A stretch of DNA of 64,000 nt, taken from assembly GCA_046350095.1 (NCBI GenBank), contig JAXMBA010000005.1:427022-491021 (forward strand). Direction: 5' to 3'. This document shows, in pieces, positions 51,063 to 59,653 of this stretch. Position 1 is the stretch's first letter. Each line of letters opens with the position of its first letter. The notes beneath the pieces were generated by a model. That model worked only from the letters and a program-made list of their open reading frames with translations. It was not told where the DNA came from and did not search any database. The DNA is from Urbifossiella sp046350095 (GTDB taxonomy: Bacteria > Planctomycetota > Planctomycetia > Gemmatales > Gemmataceae). Made by a program: the position numbers and the translations under genes.

Positions 51063-51196
51063 GGGACCACCTCGGTCGGGGAGTGACGGCGCGCCCCACG
51101 CGCGAACGCGCGGGGCGTACCGGGGTACGGAATGACGCCACGACGACGCGGCGCGGACCGCCTGCGCGGGTGCGCAGTGGTGGCGCCGCGGGCGGG

Positions 51197-51571
51197 TCAG
51201 ACCGACCGGGGTGGGTGGAACGGCTGGTAGGCGACGTGGACGGCGCGGCCCGCGGGCGGCTCGGCGACGTGGTCGAACGCGGGGCTCGGCTCGGCGGTCG
51301 CGGCCAGGTCGGCCGGCCGGTCCTTCGGCGCCGGGTTAGGCGTGGTCGACGGCGCCAGCGGGGCGGGAGCCGGCGCCTCGCGGGCCGAGCAGTTCGGCCC
51401 GTGGCACGGCTCGCCGGGCGGGGCCGGGTCGTGCGCGGCGGGCTTGCCGTCGATCACGACGTAGTCGCCGCACGCGGCCTCGGCGCGGCCCGCCGGCGCG
51501 AGCACGCCCGCGGCCAGCAGCAGGGCTGCGGCGACGGTGCGCACCGGCAGGTGGGAGAGGACGCGCGTCAT
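51197..51571 (-). CDS. Secreted Pro/Ala-rich hypothetical protein
   Basis: The protein has 124 residues with a signal peptide (VRTVAAALLLAAGVLAPAGRAEA). The mature part starts ACGDYVVIDGK and contains PGEPCHGPNCS, giving four cysteines, then a Pro-rich tail. The CGDYV...PCxGPxC pattern looks conserved-type, but I cannot name the family. It is divergent from the pseudokinase gene. Confidence 0.6.
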   Translation of the reverse strand: MTRVLSHLPVRTVAAALLLAAGVLAPAGRAEAACGDYVVIDGKPAAHDPAPPGEPCHGPNCSAREAPAPAPLAPSTTPNPAPKDRPADLAATAEPSPAFDHVAEPPAGRAVHVAYQPFHPPRSV

Positions 51572-51737
51572 TGGGCCGAATCAGACGGGGATGCTGGGAC
51601 CGAATTTACCACAGTTACCGGTCACGTCAAGTACCAACCCGCCGCCCGCTTGACAGACCCCCGCCGCCCCGGTCACACTAAAGGCCGACTCGCTCCCGCC
51701 TCGCGTCCCTTCAGTTCTCCCCTGAAGAGGCTCTCCC

Positions 51738-53294
51738 GTGCCCACCCGCACCCTCGTCATCGACGGCACCGACCTGCACCACTTCCTCCTCGCCGTGGAG
51801 TCCGGCACCGTCCGCCTCGGCGACGGCCCCGCGCACACCGCCGGCCTCATCCGCGACCTGCGCGTCGTCCGCGTCCGCTGCGAGGTCGAGTTCGAGGACG
51901 ACCGCGGCGAAGTCCCGATCGACGAGCCCGGGGTGCTCGTCAAGCGCGCCCTGGGGCCGGGCGGCAGCCTCCGCGTCGGCAGTTCCAGCCTGTCGATGGC
52001 CGGGACCGCGCTGGTTCCGGCGCTGGCGGAGGAGACGGAGGTCGTCCCCGCGCTGCCGGCGGCCGGCCCGCGCCGCCTGAAGGTGATCGACGGCGGCGAC
52101 CAGGGGCACGCCTTCCGCCTGCCGGACAGCGGCACCGTCACCGTCGGCAAGTCCGGCGGGTCGGCCGACATCGGCCTCCACGACCTGTACGTGTCGCGCG
52201 TCCACTGCACGCTCGCCGTGTCGCCCGCCGGCATCGTGGTGACGCACGTCGAGGGGATCGCCGGCACGCTGATCGACGGCAAGAAGATCAACGGCTCGCA
52301 GGAGTTGAAGCGCGGCGGCGTGCTGCGCGTCGGCAACTCGCACCTGCGGCTCGAACTCGCCGCCGCCGACGAGCCGCCGGCGGAGGACTCGAAGCAGCAC
52401 AAGCCGGTGCGCGCCGAGGCGGTGAAGGAGGCGGCCCCGGAGCTGCCGCCGGTGGGGCACTACAAGCTCGGCCGGTCGCTCGGCCGCGGCTTCACCGGCG
52501 AGGTGTTCGAGGCGACGCACGACACCACCGGCCAGACCGTGGCGCTCAAGCTGCTGGCGGCCGAGTTCCCGGGGGCGCCGGCGGAGCTGGAGGCGTTCGC
52601 CCGCGAGCTGAAGGCGGCGCAGGCGGTGAAGCACCCCAACCTGATCGCCCTGTCCGGCGCCGGCCGGACGCCGGCCGGCTGCTGGGTGGCGCGCGAGTTC
52701 GTGCCGGGCGAGTCGGCCGCGGCGGTGGCGGCGCGGGTGGCCGCCGGCGAGAAGCCGAGCTGGACGCGGGCCGCGCGGGTGGCCGTTCACCTGGGCCGGG
52801 CGCTCGAGGCGCTGCACCGGCACCACGTGTTCCACGGCAACATCACGCCGGCGAACGTGCTGCTCCGCGCCGACGACCACGCCACGAAGCTGACCGACCT
52901 GCGGCTGAACCAGGCGCTGGCGGGGAGCGCGCTGCACACGCGGATTCAGGCGGCGAAGCTGCTGGCGGAGCTGCCGTACATGGCGCCGGAGCAGGCGGAC
53001 GCGGGCGCGTTCGTGGACGAGTCGGCGGACCTGTACGCGGTGGGGGCGGTGGCCTACGCGCTCGTCACGGGCCGCCCGCCGGTGGGGGGGGCGACGCACG
53101 CCGAGGTCGTGTCGAACCTGCACGCCGGCCGGGTGACGCGGCCGGGGCTGGTGTACAAGAAGGTGCCGGCGGCGTTCGACGCGGTGGTGATGAAGCTGCT
53201 GGCGGTCCACCAGGAGGACCGCTACGCGACCGCCGCCCAGCTGCTGGCCGACCTCGCCCCGATCGCCGAGGAACACGACATCAAGTTGGGGTGA
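51738..53294 (+). CDS. FHA-domain protein with Ser/Thr pseudokinase domain
   Basis: The protein has 518 residues from GTG at 51738. A first FHA-like region (residues about 1-100) and a clearer FHA domain (110-205: VTVGKSGGSADIGLHDLYVSRVHCTL) precede a kinase domain at about 240-518. The glycine loop GRSLGRGFTGEVFEA and Lys271 (VALK) are kept. The HRD motif is His366-Gly-Asn368 (FHGNITPANVLL) and the DFG is Asp387-Leu-Arg. Loss of the catalytic Asp predicts a pseudokinase. There is no membrane helix. It probably binds phosphothreonine and scaffolds signalling. Confidence 0.87.
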   Translation: MPTRTLVIDGTDLHHFLLAVESGTVRLGDGPAHTAGLIRDLRVVRVRCEVEFEDDRGEVPIDEPGVLVKRALGPGGSLRVGSSSLSMAGTALVPALAEETEVVPALPAAGPRRLKVIDGGDQGHAFRLPDSGTVTVGKSGGSADIGLHDLYVSRVHCTLAVSPAGIVVTHVEGIAGTLIDGKKINGSQELKRGGVLRVGNSHLRLELAAADEPPAEDSKQHKPVRAEAVKEAAPELPPVGHYKLGRSLGRGFTGEVFEATHDTTGQTVALKLLAAEFPGAPAELEAFARELKAAQAVKHPNLIALSGAGRTPAGCWVAREFVPGESAAAVAARVAAGEKPSWTRAARVAVHLGRALEALHRHHVFHGNITPANVLLRADDHATKLTDLRLNQALAGSALHTRIQAAKLLAELPYMAPEQADAGAFVDESADLYAVGAVAYALVTGRPPVGGATHAEVVSNLHAGRVTRPGLVYKKVPAAFDAVVMKLLAVHQEDRYATAAQLLADLAPIAEEHDIKLG

Positions 53295-53347
53295 CGGCCT
53301 TCGGAGCCGTCTCACCGCACGCCGAAAACACCATCGAGAGCGAAACC

Positions 53348-54439
53348 ATGCGGCCGGTCGTTTGCGGGCTCCCGTTCCTCCTTGCACTAGCGATCGCGCC
53401 GCCGGCCGCGACCCACGCCGCCGATCCGAAGATGGGCGAATCCAGGAGGGTCGATCTCGGCGACGGCGTTTCGCTGGAGGTCGTCTACCTGCCGCCCGGC
53501 GAGTTCCAGATGGGGAGCACGCCGGAGGAGAAGAAGTGGGCGACGGGCATCGAGGGCGGGGCCCAGCCGGGGACGGAGCGCGAGTCGTACGAGGGCGAGA
53601 AGCCGCGGCTCACGCGCGTGAAACACGGCGTCTGGATGGGCCGCACCGAGGTGAGCGTCGGCCAGTTCCGCCGCTTCGCCGCGGACGCCAGGTACGTCAC
53701 CGACGCCGAGAAGCCCGGCGGCAAGACGCAGGTCTTCGACCCGGCGTGGGACGGCTACCACCTCACCACGAAGGTGGTTCACCCGTGGGCGCCGATGCCG
53801 GGCAAGAGCTGGCGCGACCCGAACTGGGGCTTCCCGAACCGCGACGACTTCCCGGTGGTGTGCGTGAGTTACAACGACATGAACGCCTTCTGCCGGTGGC
53901 TCACCGACCGCGAGCGCAAGGCCGGCCGGCTGCCGGACGGGCTGGAGTACCGCCTGCCGACGGAGGCCGAGTGGGAGTACGGGTGCCGCGGCGGCAGCAA
54001 GGAGAGCCTGTACTTCTGGTGGGGTAACGACCTGGAACAGGGCGAGGGCCGGCTGAACATTTCCGCCATCGACTTCCTGCCGGGCCGCAAGCGGACCTGG
54101 CCGCTGGGGAAGGCGCCGTGGAGTGACGGCTTCGCGTTCGTGTCGCCGGTGGACCACTACGGTGCAAAGGGCCGCAACGGCTTCGGCCTGGCCGACACGT
54201 GCGGCGGGGTGTGGGAGTTCGTGATCGACCACTTCGACCCGAAGGGCGGGCACGAGGAGATCCACTACGAGAACGCCGAGAAGCGGACGGTGACGCGCCC
54301 CGTGTGCCGCGGCGGCAACTACTTCGACGTACCCGGCAACGCCCGCTGCGCGGTCCGGTTGGGCATCGCGGGCGTGAGCTACTCCGACTCCCGCGACGGC
54401 TTCCGCATCTGCCTGGGCCGTGTCGTACCCGGGCAGTAG
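53348..54439 (+). CDS. SUMF1/FGE-like secreted protein
   Basis: The protein has 363 residues with a signal peptide (LPFLLALAIAPPAATHAA). The SUMF1 fold is evident: YLPPGEFQMGST, GRTEVSVGQFRRFA, FPVVCVSYNDMNAFCRWL, YRLPTEAEWEYGCRGG, NGFGLADTCGGVWEFV, and RPVCRGGNYFDVPGNARCAVRLG. The Cys pair of true formylglycine-generating enzymes (after the RGGSW/Y motif) is absent, so sulfatase activation is unlikely. Such domains also occur in sugar-binding or kinase-linked proteins. It follows the pseudokinase by 53 nt. Confidence 0.87.
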   Translation: MRPVVCGLPFLLALAIAPPAATHAADPKMGESRRVDLGDGVSLEVVYLPPGEFQMGSTPEEKKWATGIEGGAQPGTERESYEGEKPRLTRVKHGVWMGRTEVSVGQFRRFAADARYVTDAEKPGGKTQVFDPAWDGYHLTTKVVHPWAPMPGKSWRDPNWGFPNRDDFPVVCVSYNDMNAFCRWLTDRERKAGRLPDGLEYRLPTEAEWEYGCRGGSKESLYFWWGNDLEQGEGRLNISAIDFLPGRKRTWPLGKAPWSDGFAFVSPVDHYGAKGRNGFGLADTCGGVWEFVIDHFDPKGGHEEIHYENAEKRTVTRPVCRGGNYFDVPGNARCAVRLGIAGVSYSDSRDGFRICLGRVVPGQ

Positions 54440-54653
54440 GCCGGGAACCGGATGAGTCGGTGGCATGTTGCCGGGGAACAACCCCCTCGGCCGGAAACGA
54501 TCATCTTGGTCGGAGTGCCGGGGGGGACGATCCAGCAGAGTGGGCTGAGGTGCGGTTCGATTCGCCCGAACGGGCTACGCTCGTCGGCGCGCGGGCGCAC
54601 CTGGCGGGCGGCCGACGACGGACGCCCGGTGCCACGGCGGTAACGAAGCGCGA

Positions 54654-54706
54654 CTGATTCCGGGTGGGGTCGAGGGCCGGCAGGCCCCGCTCCGACCACG
54701 AATCAG
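54654..54706 (-). terminator. Stem-loop at the end of rpsU
   Basis: CTGATTC (54654-54660) pairs with GAATCAG (54700-54706), enclosing a GC-rich inner stem with GGGGTCGAGGGCC. It overlaps the rpsU stop codon. The inner part resembles the GGTCGAGG hairpin leaders at 8800 and 61842. The upstream gap 54440-54653 holds no gene. Confidence 0.5.
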
Positions 54707-54918
54707 TACCGCTCCTTCTTGACCGGCTTGCCCAGAAGGGCCTTGCGGATCGTGCTCCGCCGCTTCGCCTCTTTCCGGCTCCGCGCCTCGCACGGCTTCT
54801 CGTAATACTCGTGGGCGCGCAGCTCCTTCTTCATCCCGCTGCGCTCGACCAGCTTCTTGAACCGCCGCAGCGCCGCTCCGATCGGCTCGCGGTCGTGGAC
54901 GCGCATTCGCAATCCCAT
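54703..54918 (-). CDS. rpsU: Ribosomal protein bS21
   Basis: The protein has 71 basic residues: MGLRMRVHDREPIGAALRRFKKLVERSG, then KELRAHEYYEKPCEARSRKEAKRRS. This matches bS21, a small-subunit protein near the mRNA exit. The length is normal (about 65-71). It may be monocistronic, followed by the stem-loop above. Confidence 0.95.
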   Translation of the reverse strand: MGLRMRVHDREPIGAALRRFKKLVERSGMKKELRAHEYYEKPCEARSRKEAKRRSTIRKALLGKPVKKERY

Positions 54919-55130
54919 TCCGTCTCCTAGGCTGCCCGCCGCGACTACCGCGCCGGGAGAATCAGTCTATAACCCGCACCGCCTCTGGCGTAGCCCACCC
55001 GGTGTGGCTTCGCTTCGAGTGTCCCCCAGCCGGCACCCTGGCCCGCGGCGGGCCGACCGAAGACGATGAATGGGAAGCGGTTGCCGCTTCCCCGTGCGAT
55101 TCGGTGCGTGACGCGGTGGGACGAACCAGC

Positions 55131-55217
55131 GGAGCGGGAGGGATTCGAACCCTCGATACGGGGATACCGTATACGGCATTTCCAGTGCCGCCTCTTCAAC
55201 CACTCGAGCACCGCTCC
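55131..55217 (-). tRNA. tRNA-Ser (anticodon GGA)
   Basis: Read on the minus strand, this 87-nt sequence folds as a class II tRNA. The acceptor is GGAGCGG/CCGCTCC, the D arm holds GAGTGGTTGAAG, the anticodon stem is CGGCA/TGCCG with loop CTGGAAA (anticodon GGA), there is a long variable arm (GTATACGGTATCCCCGTATC region), and the T loop is GGTTCGAATCC. CCA is not encoded. It decodes UCC/UCU. Confidence 0.95.
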
Positions 55218-55288
55218 GGCGCCCGGACACGTCCTGACCCGGGCGGGTTCGTCGGAACGGGGTCATGCTAGTGGCCGGGGCGGGCGGG

Positions 55289-57349
55289 TCAACCGACGAA
55301 CACCCCGCCGGCCAGGGGTACGCCGCCGAACACGGCCAGATCCTCGAACACGGCCGGCTCGCCGGTGGTGGTGAAGTTCACCCCGAGGTAGGACCGGACC
55401 CGGGCGGCCGAACCCTCCCCGCTCCCGGCGAGCACGTCCGCCCGCCCGTCGTCGTCGGCGTCGTTCACCGCCACCCGCAAACCGCCCCGGTTGGCCGCGT
55501 CCCCGGCGACGAAGAAGTTGGCGATCGGAGTCGACTGGGCGACGTCCACGTTCCCCGCCGCGATCTGGTCGCCCGGGAGGATGAACACCCGCGGGGCGCC
55601 GCCGGGTCCGCCGCCGAACACGAGATCGGCGAACCCGTCCCGGTTCACGTCCCCGACCGCGACGTAGGCCCCGTTGCGGAGGTTCACCGCGTCCGCCCCC
55701 GGGAAGGCGAAGAAGTCGTTCAGCATCCGGGTCGGGGTGCCGAACAGGGTGGCCCCGTCGAACACGGCCACCCGCGGCCCGCCGAGGAACCCGGCCGCCA
55801 CCGCCATGTCGGGGACGTGGTCGGCGTTCACGTCGCCGACGGCGGCCCGGCACCCGCCCCGGAAGTTGGCGTCGTCGATCCCCAGGAAGTTCGCCCGGAC
55901 GGACATCATTCCGCCGCCGTAGGCGAACACCGTCACCCGCGGGCCGCCGCCCTCGTCCGGGGTGACGACCCACTCGGCCTCGCCGTCGCCGTCGAGGTCG
56001 GCGGCGGCCACGAACCCGCCGCCGGTGAAGTCCTCGCTCCCGGTGAACGGGGCGGTCGGCGTGACCAGGAGGGTGACGTTGTCCACCCCGCTCACCACAG
56101 CCATCCGCAGCGGGGTGCCCGGGCCGGTCACCAGAATGGTGTCGACGAAGGTGTCCCCGTTCACGTCTGCGGTCGTGGCCCGAACGTTCGTCCCGAGCCC
56201 GCCGAACGCCCCGACCGTGACCGGGGCGGCGGTGTAGTGGCCGACCGCATTCGCCCGGTACACCAGCGCCGCCCCGTCGTCCGTCCCGGTGGCCGCCAGG
56301 TGCGCGCGGGGGAGTTCGACCAGCCTGGTGAGGACCACGTCGTTGCCCGTCCCGCCCCGGTACGAGATCGAGTACGGCAAGCCGCCGACGAGCAGCCCCC
56401 CGCCCTCGGGGAGTCCGGCGAACGTCCCGACGACCGGGTCCGTCCCGAGGTTCCGGATGAGCATATACTCCTGACCGATGACGGACGCCCCGGGAGCGGT
56501 CGGCAGCAGTACCGCCCCGTTCACCGACACCGTCCCGCTGACCTGGAGCCCGACCCCCCCGCCGCCGAGCAACGGCGGAGTGAACTGGCCCCCCGGGTTG
56601 ATCGTCAGCGTCGCCACGTCCTCGTACGCGGTGCTCAGGACGTGGAGCAGGCCGTCGCTCCGGACGGTGATGTCGGCCGTGTCGGGAATCTCGGTAATGT
56701 TCACCAACTCTAGTTCGGCCGAGCCCGCGGCGCCGCTCCCGTCTCCGACGGTGATCGTCGTCGACAGCCCGTCGTCGCTCGTATTCGTCACCAGCCGCAG
56801 TCGCCCCGCGGCGATGGTCGTCGCCCCCGTGTACGTGTTCCCCGTGTGCCCGGCGACGCTGGTGTCGGTGGCCAGTTCGAGGGTGCCGACCCCGAGCTTT
56901 CGCAGGCCGACCGTCCCGGTGACGTCGGCCGAGATCCGCAACCGCCCCGTCGCAGCGTTGGTCACGAAGTAGACCGTCGAGCTGGCCAGGTCCAGGTTGC
57001 CGGCCCCACCGATGTCGTTGAGCCCGGTGTTGTCGATCACGTTGTTCGTCGTCAGTGACCCGTTGATCCCCAGGTTTTGAACCAGGGTGATGCCGACGTC
57101 GGACCCCGCGTTGAACGTGAGTGACCTCAGGACGCGACCGACGAGGTCCTGGTTGTTGTTCGGGTCGGCGGTGTTGAAGACCACGTCGTCACCACTGGCG
57201 GGTGCGGACGTCGTATCCCAGTTGAACGCGTCACTCCAGTCGTGCGTCAGCCCGGCGTCGATCCACGTGTGGACGTTGGGGTTGGTACGGTCTTCAAGCC
57301 GTTCCAGCCGCACCCGATGGCGGGGTAGAACCGGGGTGGTATGGCGCAT
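55289..57349 (-). CDS. Secreted FG-GAP/autotransporter-strand protein with planctomycete LERLEDR motif
   Basis: The protein has 686 residues. The N-terminus RHRVRLERLEDRTNPN is the planctomycete-specific short export motif. A beta-helix-like region follows with passenger-domain repeats (LRKLGVGTLELATDTS, NTYTGATTIAAGRLRLV). The second half has FG-GAP-like repeats with DxNxDxxxD loops (DVNGDTFVDTILV, DLDGDGEAEWVV, DVNADHVPDMAV, DVNRDGFADLVF, DADDDGRADVLA). It is probably surface-displayed and binds calcium. It is a single gene between tRNA-Ser and a hairpin. Confidence 0.83.
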   Translation of the reverse strand: MRHTTPVLPRHRVRLERLEDRTNPNVHTWIDAGLTHDWSDAFNWDTTSAPASGDDVVFNTADPNNNQDLVGRVLRSLTFNAGSDVGITLVQNLGINGSLTTNNVIDNTGLNDIGGAGNLDLASSTVYFVTNAATGRLRISADVTGTVGLRKLGVGTLELATDTSVAGHTGNTYTGATTIAAGRLRLVTNTSDDGLSTTITVGDGSGAAGSAELELVNITEIPDTADITVRSDGLLHVLSTAYEDVATLTINPGGQFTPPLLGGGGVGLQVSGTVSVNGAVLLPTAPGASVIGQEYMLIRNLGTDPVVGTFAGLPEGGGLLVGGLPYSISYRGGTGNDVVLTRLVELPRAHLAATGTDDGAALVYRANAVGHYTAAPVTVGAFGGLGTNVRATTADVNGDTFVDTILVTGPGTPLRMAVVSGVDNVTLLVTPTAPFTGSEDFTGGGFVAAADLDGDGEAEWVVTPDEGGGPRVTVFAYGGGMMSVRANFLGIDDANFRGGCRAAVGDVNADHVPDMAVAAGFLGGPRVAVFDGATLFGTPTRMLNDFFAFPGADAVNLRNGAYVAVGDVNRDGFADLVFGGGPGGAPRVFILPGDQIAAGNVDVAQSTPIANFFVAGDAANRGGLRVAVNDADDDGRADVLAGSGEGSAARVRSYLGVNFTTTGEPAVFEDLAVFGGVPLAGGVFVG

Positions 57350-57562
57350 GACGTGGCCTCCGGGCAGAGGAACGGACGGGCCGCCCCACGGCCGGCGGCC
57401 GAGCCGGCCTGCGGTCGGGGTGGATGAGGAGTGTCAAGATGGGTAAGGCAGATGAAATGCCAACCGGCGCAAACTCGGCGGGACTTTTCCCGACCCGTGC
57501 GATTCGTCGGTCCAGACCGGGCTCACCCGGACCGGCTACGAAACGTCATCAGCCGCGGCCGT

Positions 57563-57594
57563 GCGGCGGTGACACACCCGCGTGTCACCGCCGC
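57563..57594. repeat. 13-bp hairpin with a third tandem unit
   Basis: GCGGCGGTGACAC (57563-57575) pairs exactly with GTGTCACCGCCGC (57582-57594), and GTGTCACCGCCGC is then repeated at 57595-57607. It lies in the 271-bp gap between the two leftward genes and could terminate the upstream zinc-ribbon gene; no T-run. Confidence 0.6.
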
Positions 57595-57620
57595 GTGTCA
57601 CCGCCGCACAGGGGCCGGCA

Positions 57621-58277
57621 CTAGCGACCCGAACCGGGCTGGGCAATGAGCCGCTCCGCCGGGTGCACCACCGGCTTGTCCGGCCCGTCCGCCACCCCGT
57701 CGGCCTCCACCTCCGGGCCCGTCGTCGTCCGCGCCGCCCGCTGCCGGGTGACGCCGCCGTCGGCGCGCTCCACCGACACCACGTAGCCGTTGCGCCACGT
57801 CACCTTCACGTCGTGGCGGCCGTCGTTCAGCTCCATCGTGCCGTCCGAGTCGTCGTCGGCGTCGAACTCGCTGCGGGTCGAGCCGCGCCAGCGCGGCATG
57901 TTCGAGCCGCCCTCCAGCAGCCGGGCCGCCTGCGAGATGTGCATCCCCGGCCGGATCCGCTCCACCGACGCCGTCTGTTGCGATTCCTGGTCGTCGCGCG
58001 CCTCCTGCTTCAGGTAGAAGCGCACGCCGGCGATCGTGATCGTCACGAGCGCGGCGCCGACGCCCTTGACTAGCAGCCAGTTGATGCGGCTGCCGCCGGC
58101 GGCGCGGTGGCGGCGGTTCAGTTCGTCGGCGGCGTTGGTGGGGAGCCCCGCGATGGGGGCGGCGGCCTTGCCGGCGGGCGGCAGGAAGGTGAACTTCAGC
58201 GTCGCGGAGCAGTCGGGGCACGCGGACGGAGAGTTGTCGGCGGTGTAGTACCCGCACCCTTCGCACAACTTGGCCAT
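57621..58277 (-). CDS. Zinc-ribbon membrane protein with BamE-like C-terminal region
   Basis: The protein has 218 residues from MAKLCEGCGYYTADNSPSACPDC. The CxxC...CxxC ribbon is cytosolic; one membrane helix follows (WLLVKGVGAALVTITIAGVRFYL). The outside part has IRPGMHISQAARLLEGGSNMPRW, resembling the GMs-x-x-V-x-x-L-G start of BamE/SmpA domains. The function is unknown. It is divergent from the cysteine desulfurase. Confidence 0.65.
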   Translation of the reverse strand: MAKLCEGCGYYTADNSPSACPDCSATLKFTFLPPAGKAAAPIAGLPTNAADELNRRHRAAGGSRINWLLVKGVGAALVTITIAGVRFYLKQEARDDQESQQTASVERIRPGMHISQAARLLEGGSNMPRWRGSTRSEFDADDDSDGTMELNDGRHDVKVTWRNGYVVSVERADGGVTRQRAARTTTGPEVEADGVADGPDKPVVHPAERLIAQPGSGR

Positions 58278-58399
58278 GACTCGTTCCCGGGGTCGGAGGG
58301 ACACCGGGACTGTAGTTCACGAATCGGGTGCGGTCGCACCGGTCGTAGGAACCGCGACGGCACCAGAAGCGCGGTTCCGGCCGGGGTACAATTCCCCCC

Positions 58400-59521
58400 A
58401 TGGGACGGATCGACCTCGACCACAACGCGACCACGCCGACGCGGCCCGAGGTGTGGGACGCCGTCCGCGCCGCGCCGGACGGCAACCCGTCGAGCGCCCA
58501 CGCCGCCGGCCGCGCCGCACGCCGGGCGCTCGACGACAGCCGCGAGCGCGTCGCCGCCGCGCTCGGCTGCGAGCCCGACGAAGTCACCTTCACCGGCGGC
58601 GCCACCGAGGCCAACAACCTCGCCGTCTTCGGGCTCGCCGGCCCGGGGCGCGTCGTCGCCTCGCCGCTGGAGCACCCGTGCGTCGCGGAGCCGCTCAAGA
58701 AGCTCGGGGGTGTCGAGTACCTGCCCGTGACACCCGCCGGCGTCGTGGAACCGCCAAAGTCGCCCGCCGACGTGCGCTTCGCCGCGGTCATGCTTGCCAA
58801 CCACGAGACGGGCGCCGTCCAGCCCGTGCGGGCGGTCGTCGCCGCGCTGCCGGGCGTGCCGGTGCTGTGCGACGCGGCGCAGGCCGTCGGCAAGATGCCC
58901 GTCCACTTCCGCGACGCCGAGGTCGCGGCTCTGACCGCGTCCGGGCACAAGTTCGGCGGGCCGAAAGGCGTCGGGCTGCTGGTGCTGCGGCGCGGCACAG
59001 CGTTCACGCCCACGGTGTTCGGCGGCCACCAGCAGGGCGGGCGCCGGCCCGGCACCGAGCCCGTGCCGCTGGCCGTCGGTCTCGCCCTGGCGCTGGAACT
59101 GGCCGTCGCCGAGCTCGCCGGGCGCCGCGCCACCTGGGCCGCGCTCCGGCAGCGCTTCCTGGCCGCGCTTCAGCCGCTGAACCCCGTCGTGAACTCGCCC
59201 GCCGACGGCCTCCCGAACACGCTGAACGTGTCGTTCCCCGGCGCCCGCGCCGACCTACTCGTGCCCGCCCTCGACCTCGCCGGCGTCGCCTGCTCCGCGG
59301 GGGCCGCGTGCGCCAGCGGCTCGCTCCTGCCCAGCCCCGTGCTCCGCGCCATGCGCGTGCCCGACGACGTGGTCCGCTCCGCCGTCCGCTTCAGCTTCGG
59401 CCGCGACACCGACGCGGAAGCCGTGGACACGGCCGCGACCCGCATCGGTCACGCCGTCCGGCGGCTCCGCGGCAGCGGATTCGTGCCACAGACCCCCCCG
59501 GGGGGTCGAGGCACGAATTGA
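58400..59521 (+). CDS. Cysteine desulfurase (IscS/NifS family)
   Basis: The protein has 373 residues. It starts MGRIDLDHNATTPTRPEV; PLP-binding Lys184 lies in SGHKFGGPKG; the catalytic Cys304 lies in CSAGAACASGS; the EHPCV His is near 92. The enzyme moves sulfur from cysteine to Fe-S or thio-cofactor acceptors. The last 13 or so residues (VPQTPPGGRGTN) and the stop codon come from a dispersed palindromic element, so the natural C-terminus was probably replaced. No iscU lies adjacent. Confidence 0.92.
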   Translation: MGRIDLDHNATTPTRPEVWDAVRAAPDGNPSSAHAAGRAARRALDDSRERVAAALGCEPDEVTFTGGATEANNLAVFGLAGPGRVVASPLEHPCVAEPLKKLGGVEYLPVTPAGVVEPPKSPADVRFAAVMLANHETGAVQPVRAVVAALPGVPVLCDAAQAVGKMPVHFRDAEVAALTASGHKFGGPKGVGLLVLRRGTAFTPTVFGGHQQGGRRPGTEPVPLAVGLALALELAVAELAGRRATWAALRQRFLAALQPLNPVVNSPADGLPNTLNVSFPGARADLLVPALDLAGVACSAGAACASGSLLPSPVLRAMRVPDDVVRSAVRFSFGRDTDAEAVDTAATRIGHAVRRLRGSGFVPQTPPGGRGTN

Positions 59522-59546
59522 GTCCATGCCACAAATTATCGTTGGA
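59479..59546. repeat. Copy 3 (inverted) of the CCCCCCGGGGGG-centred element
   Basis: ATTCGTGCC, C7/G6 centre and GGCACGAAT form the palindrome; it continues TGAGTCCATGCCACAAA and ATCGTTGGA, matching copy 2. The TGA stop of the cysteine desulfurase lies in it (59519-59521). Confidence 0.9.
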
Positions 59547-59576
59547 GCGATTTCGGCCCCGCCACTTTGCCGCAAA

Positions 59577-59585
59577 CTATTCACA
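59577..59585 (+). promoter_or_regulatory. DnaA-box-like site upstream of dnaA
   Basis: CTATTCACA differs from TTATNCACA at one position and lies about 70 nt before the dnaA start. A single site could give autoregulation. It occurs in a locally AT-richer stretch (59526-59600) that may be the dnaA promoter. Confidence 0.4.
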
Positions 59586-59653
59586 CAATTGCCACTTACG
59601 CCCGCCGATGCGGCCTTCCCCGGCAGCCGCGCAACTGCTAGAATGATGTGCGA

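Noticed and set aside
59643..59653. Alternative dnaA starts at 59643, 59646 or GTG 59648
   Set aside because: The two ATG codons are out of frame, and GTG 59648 adds only two residues; ATG 59654 is preferred.
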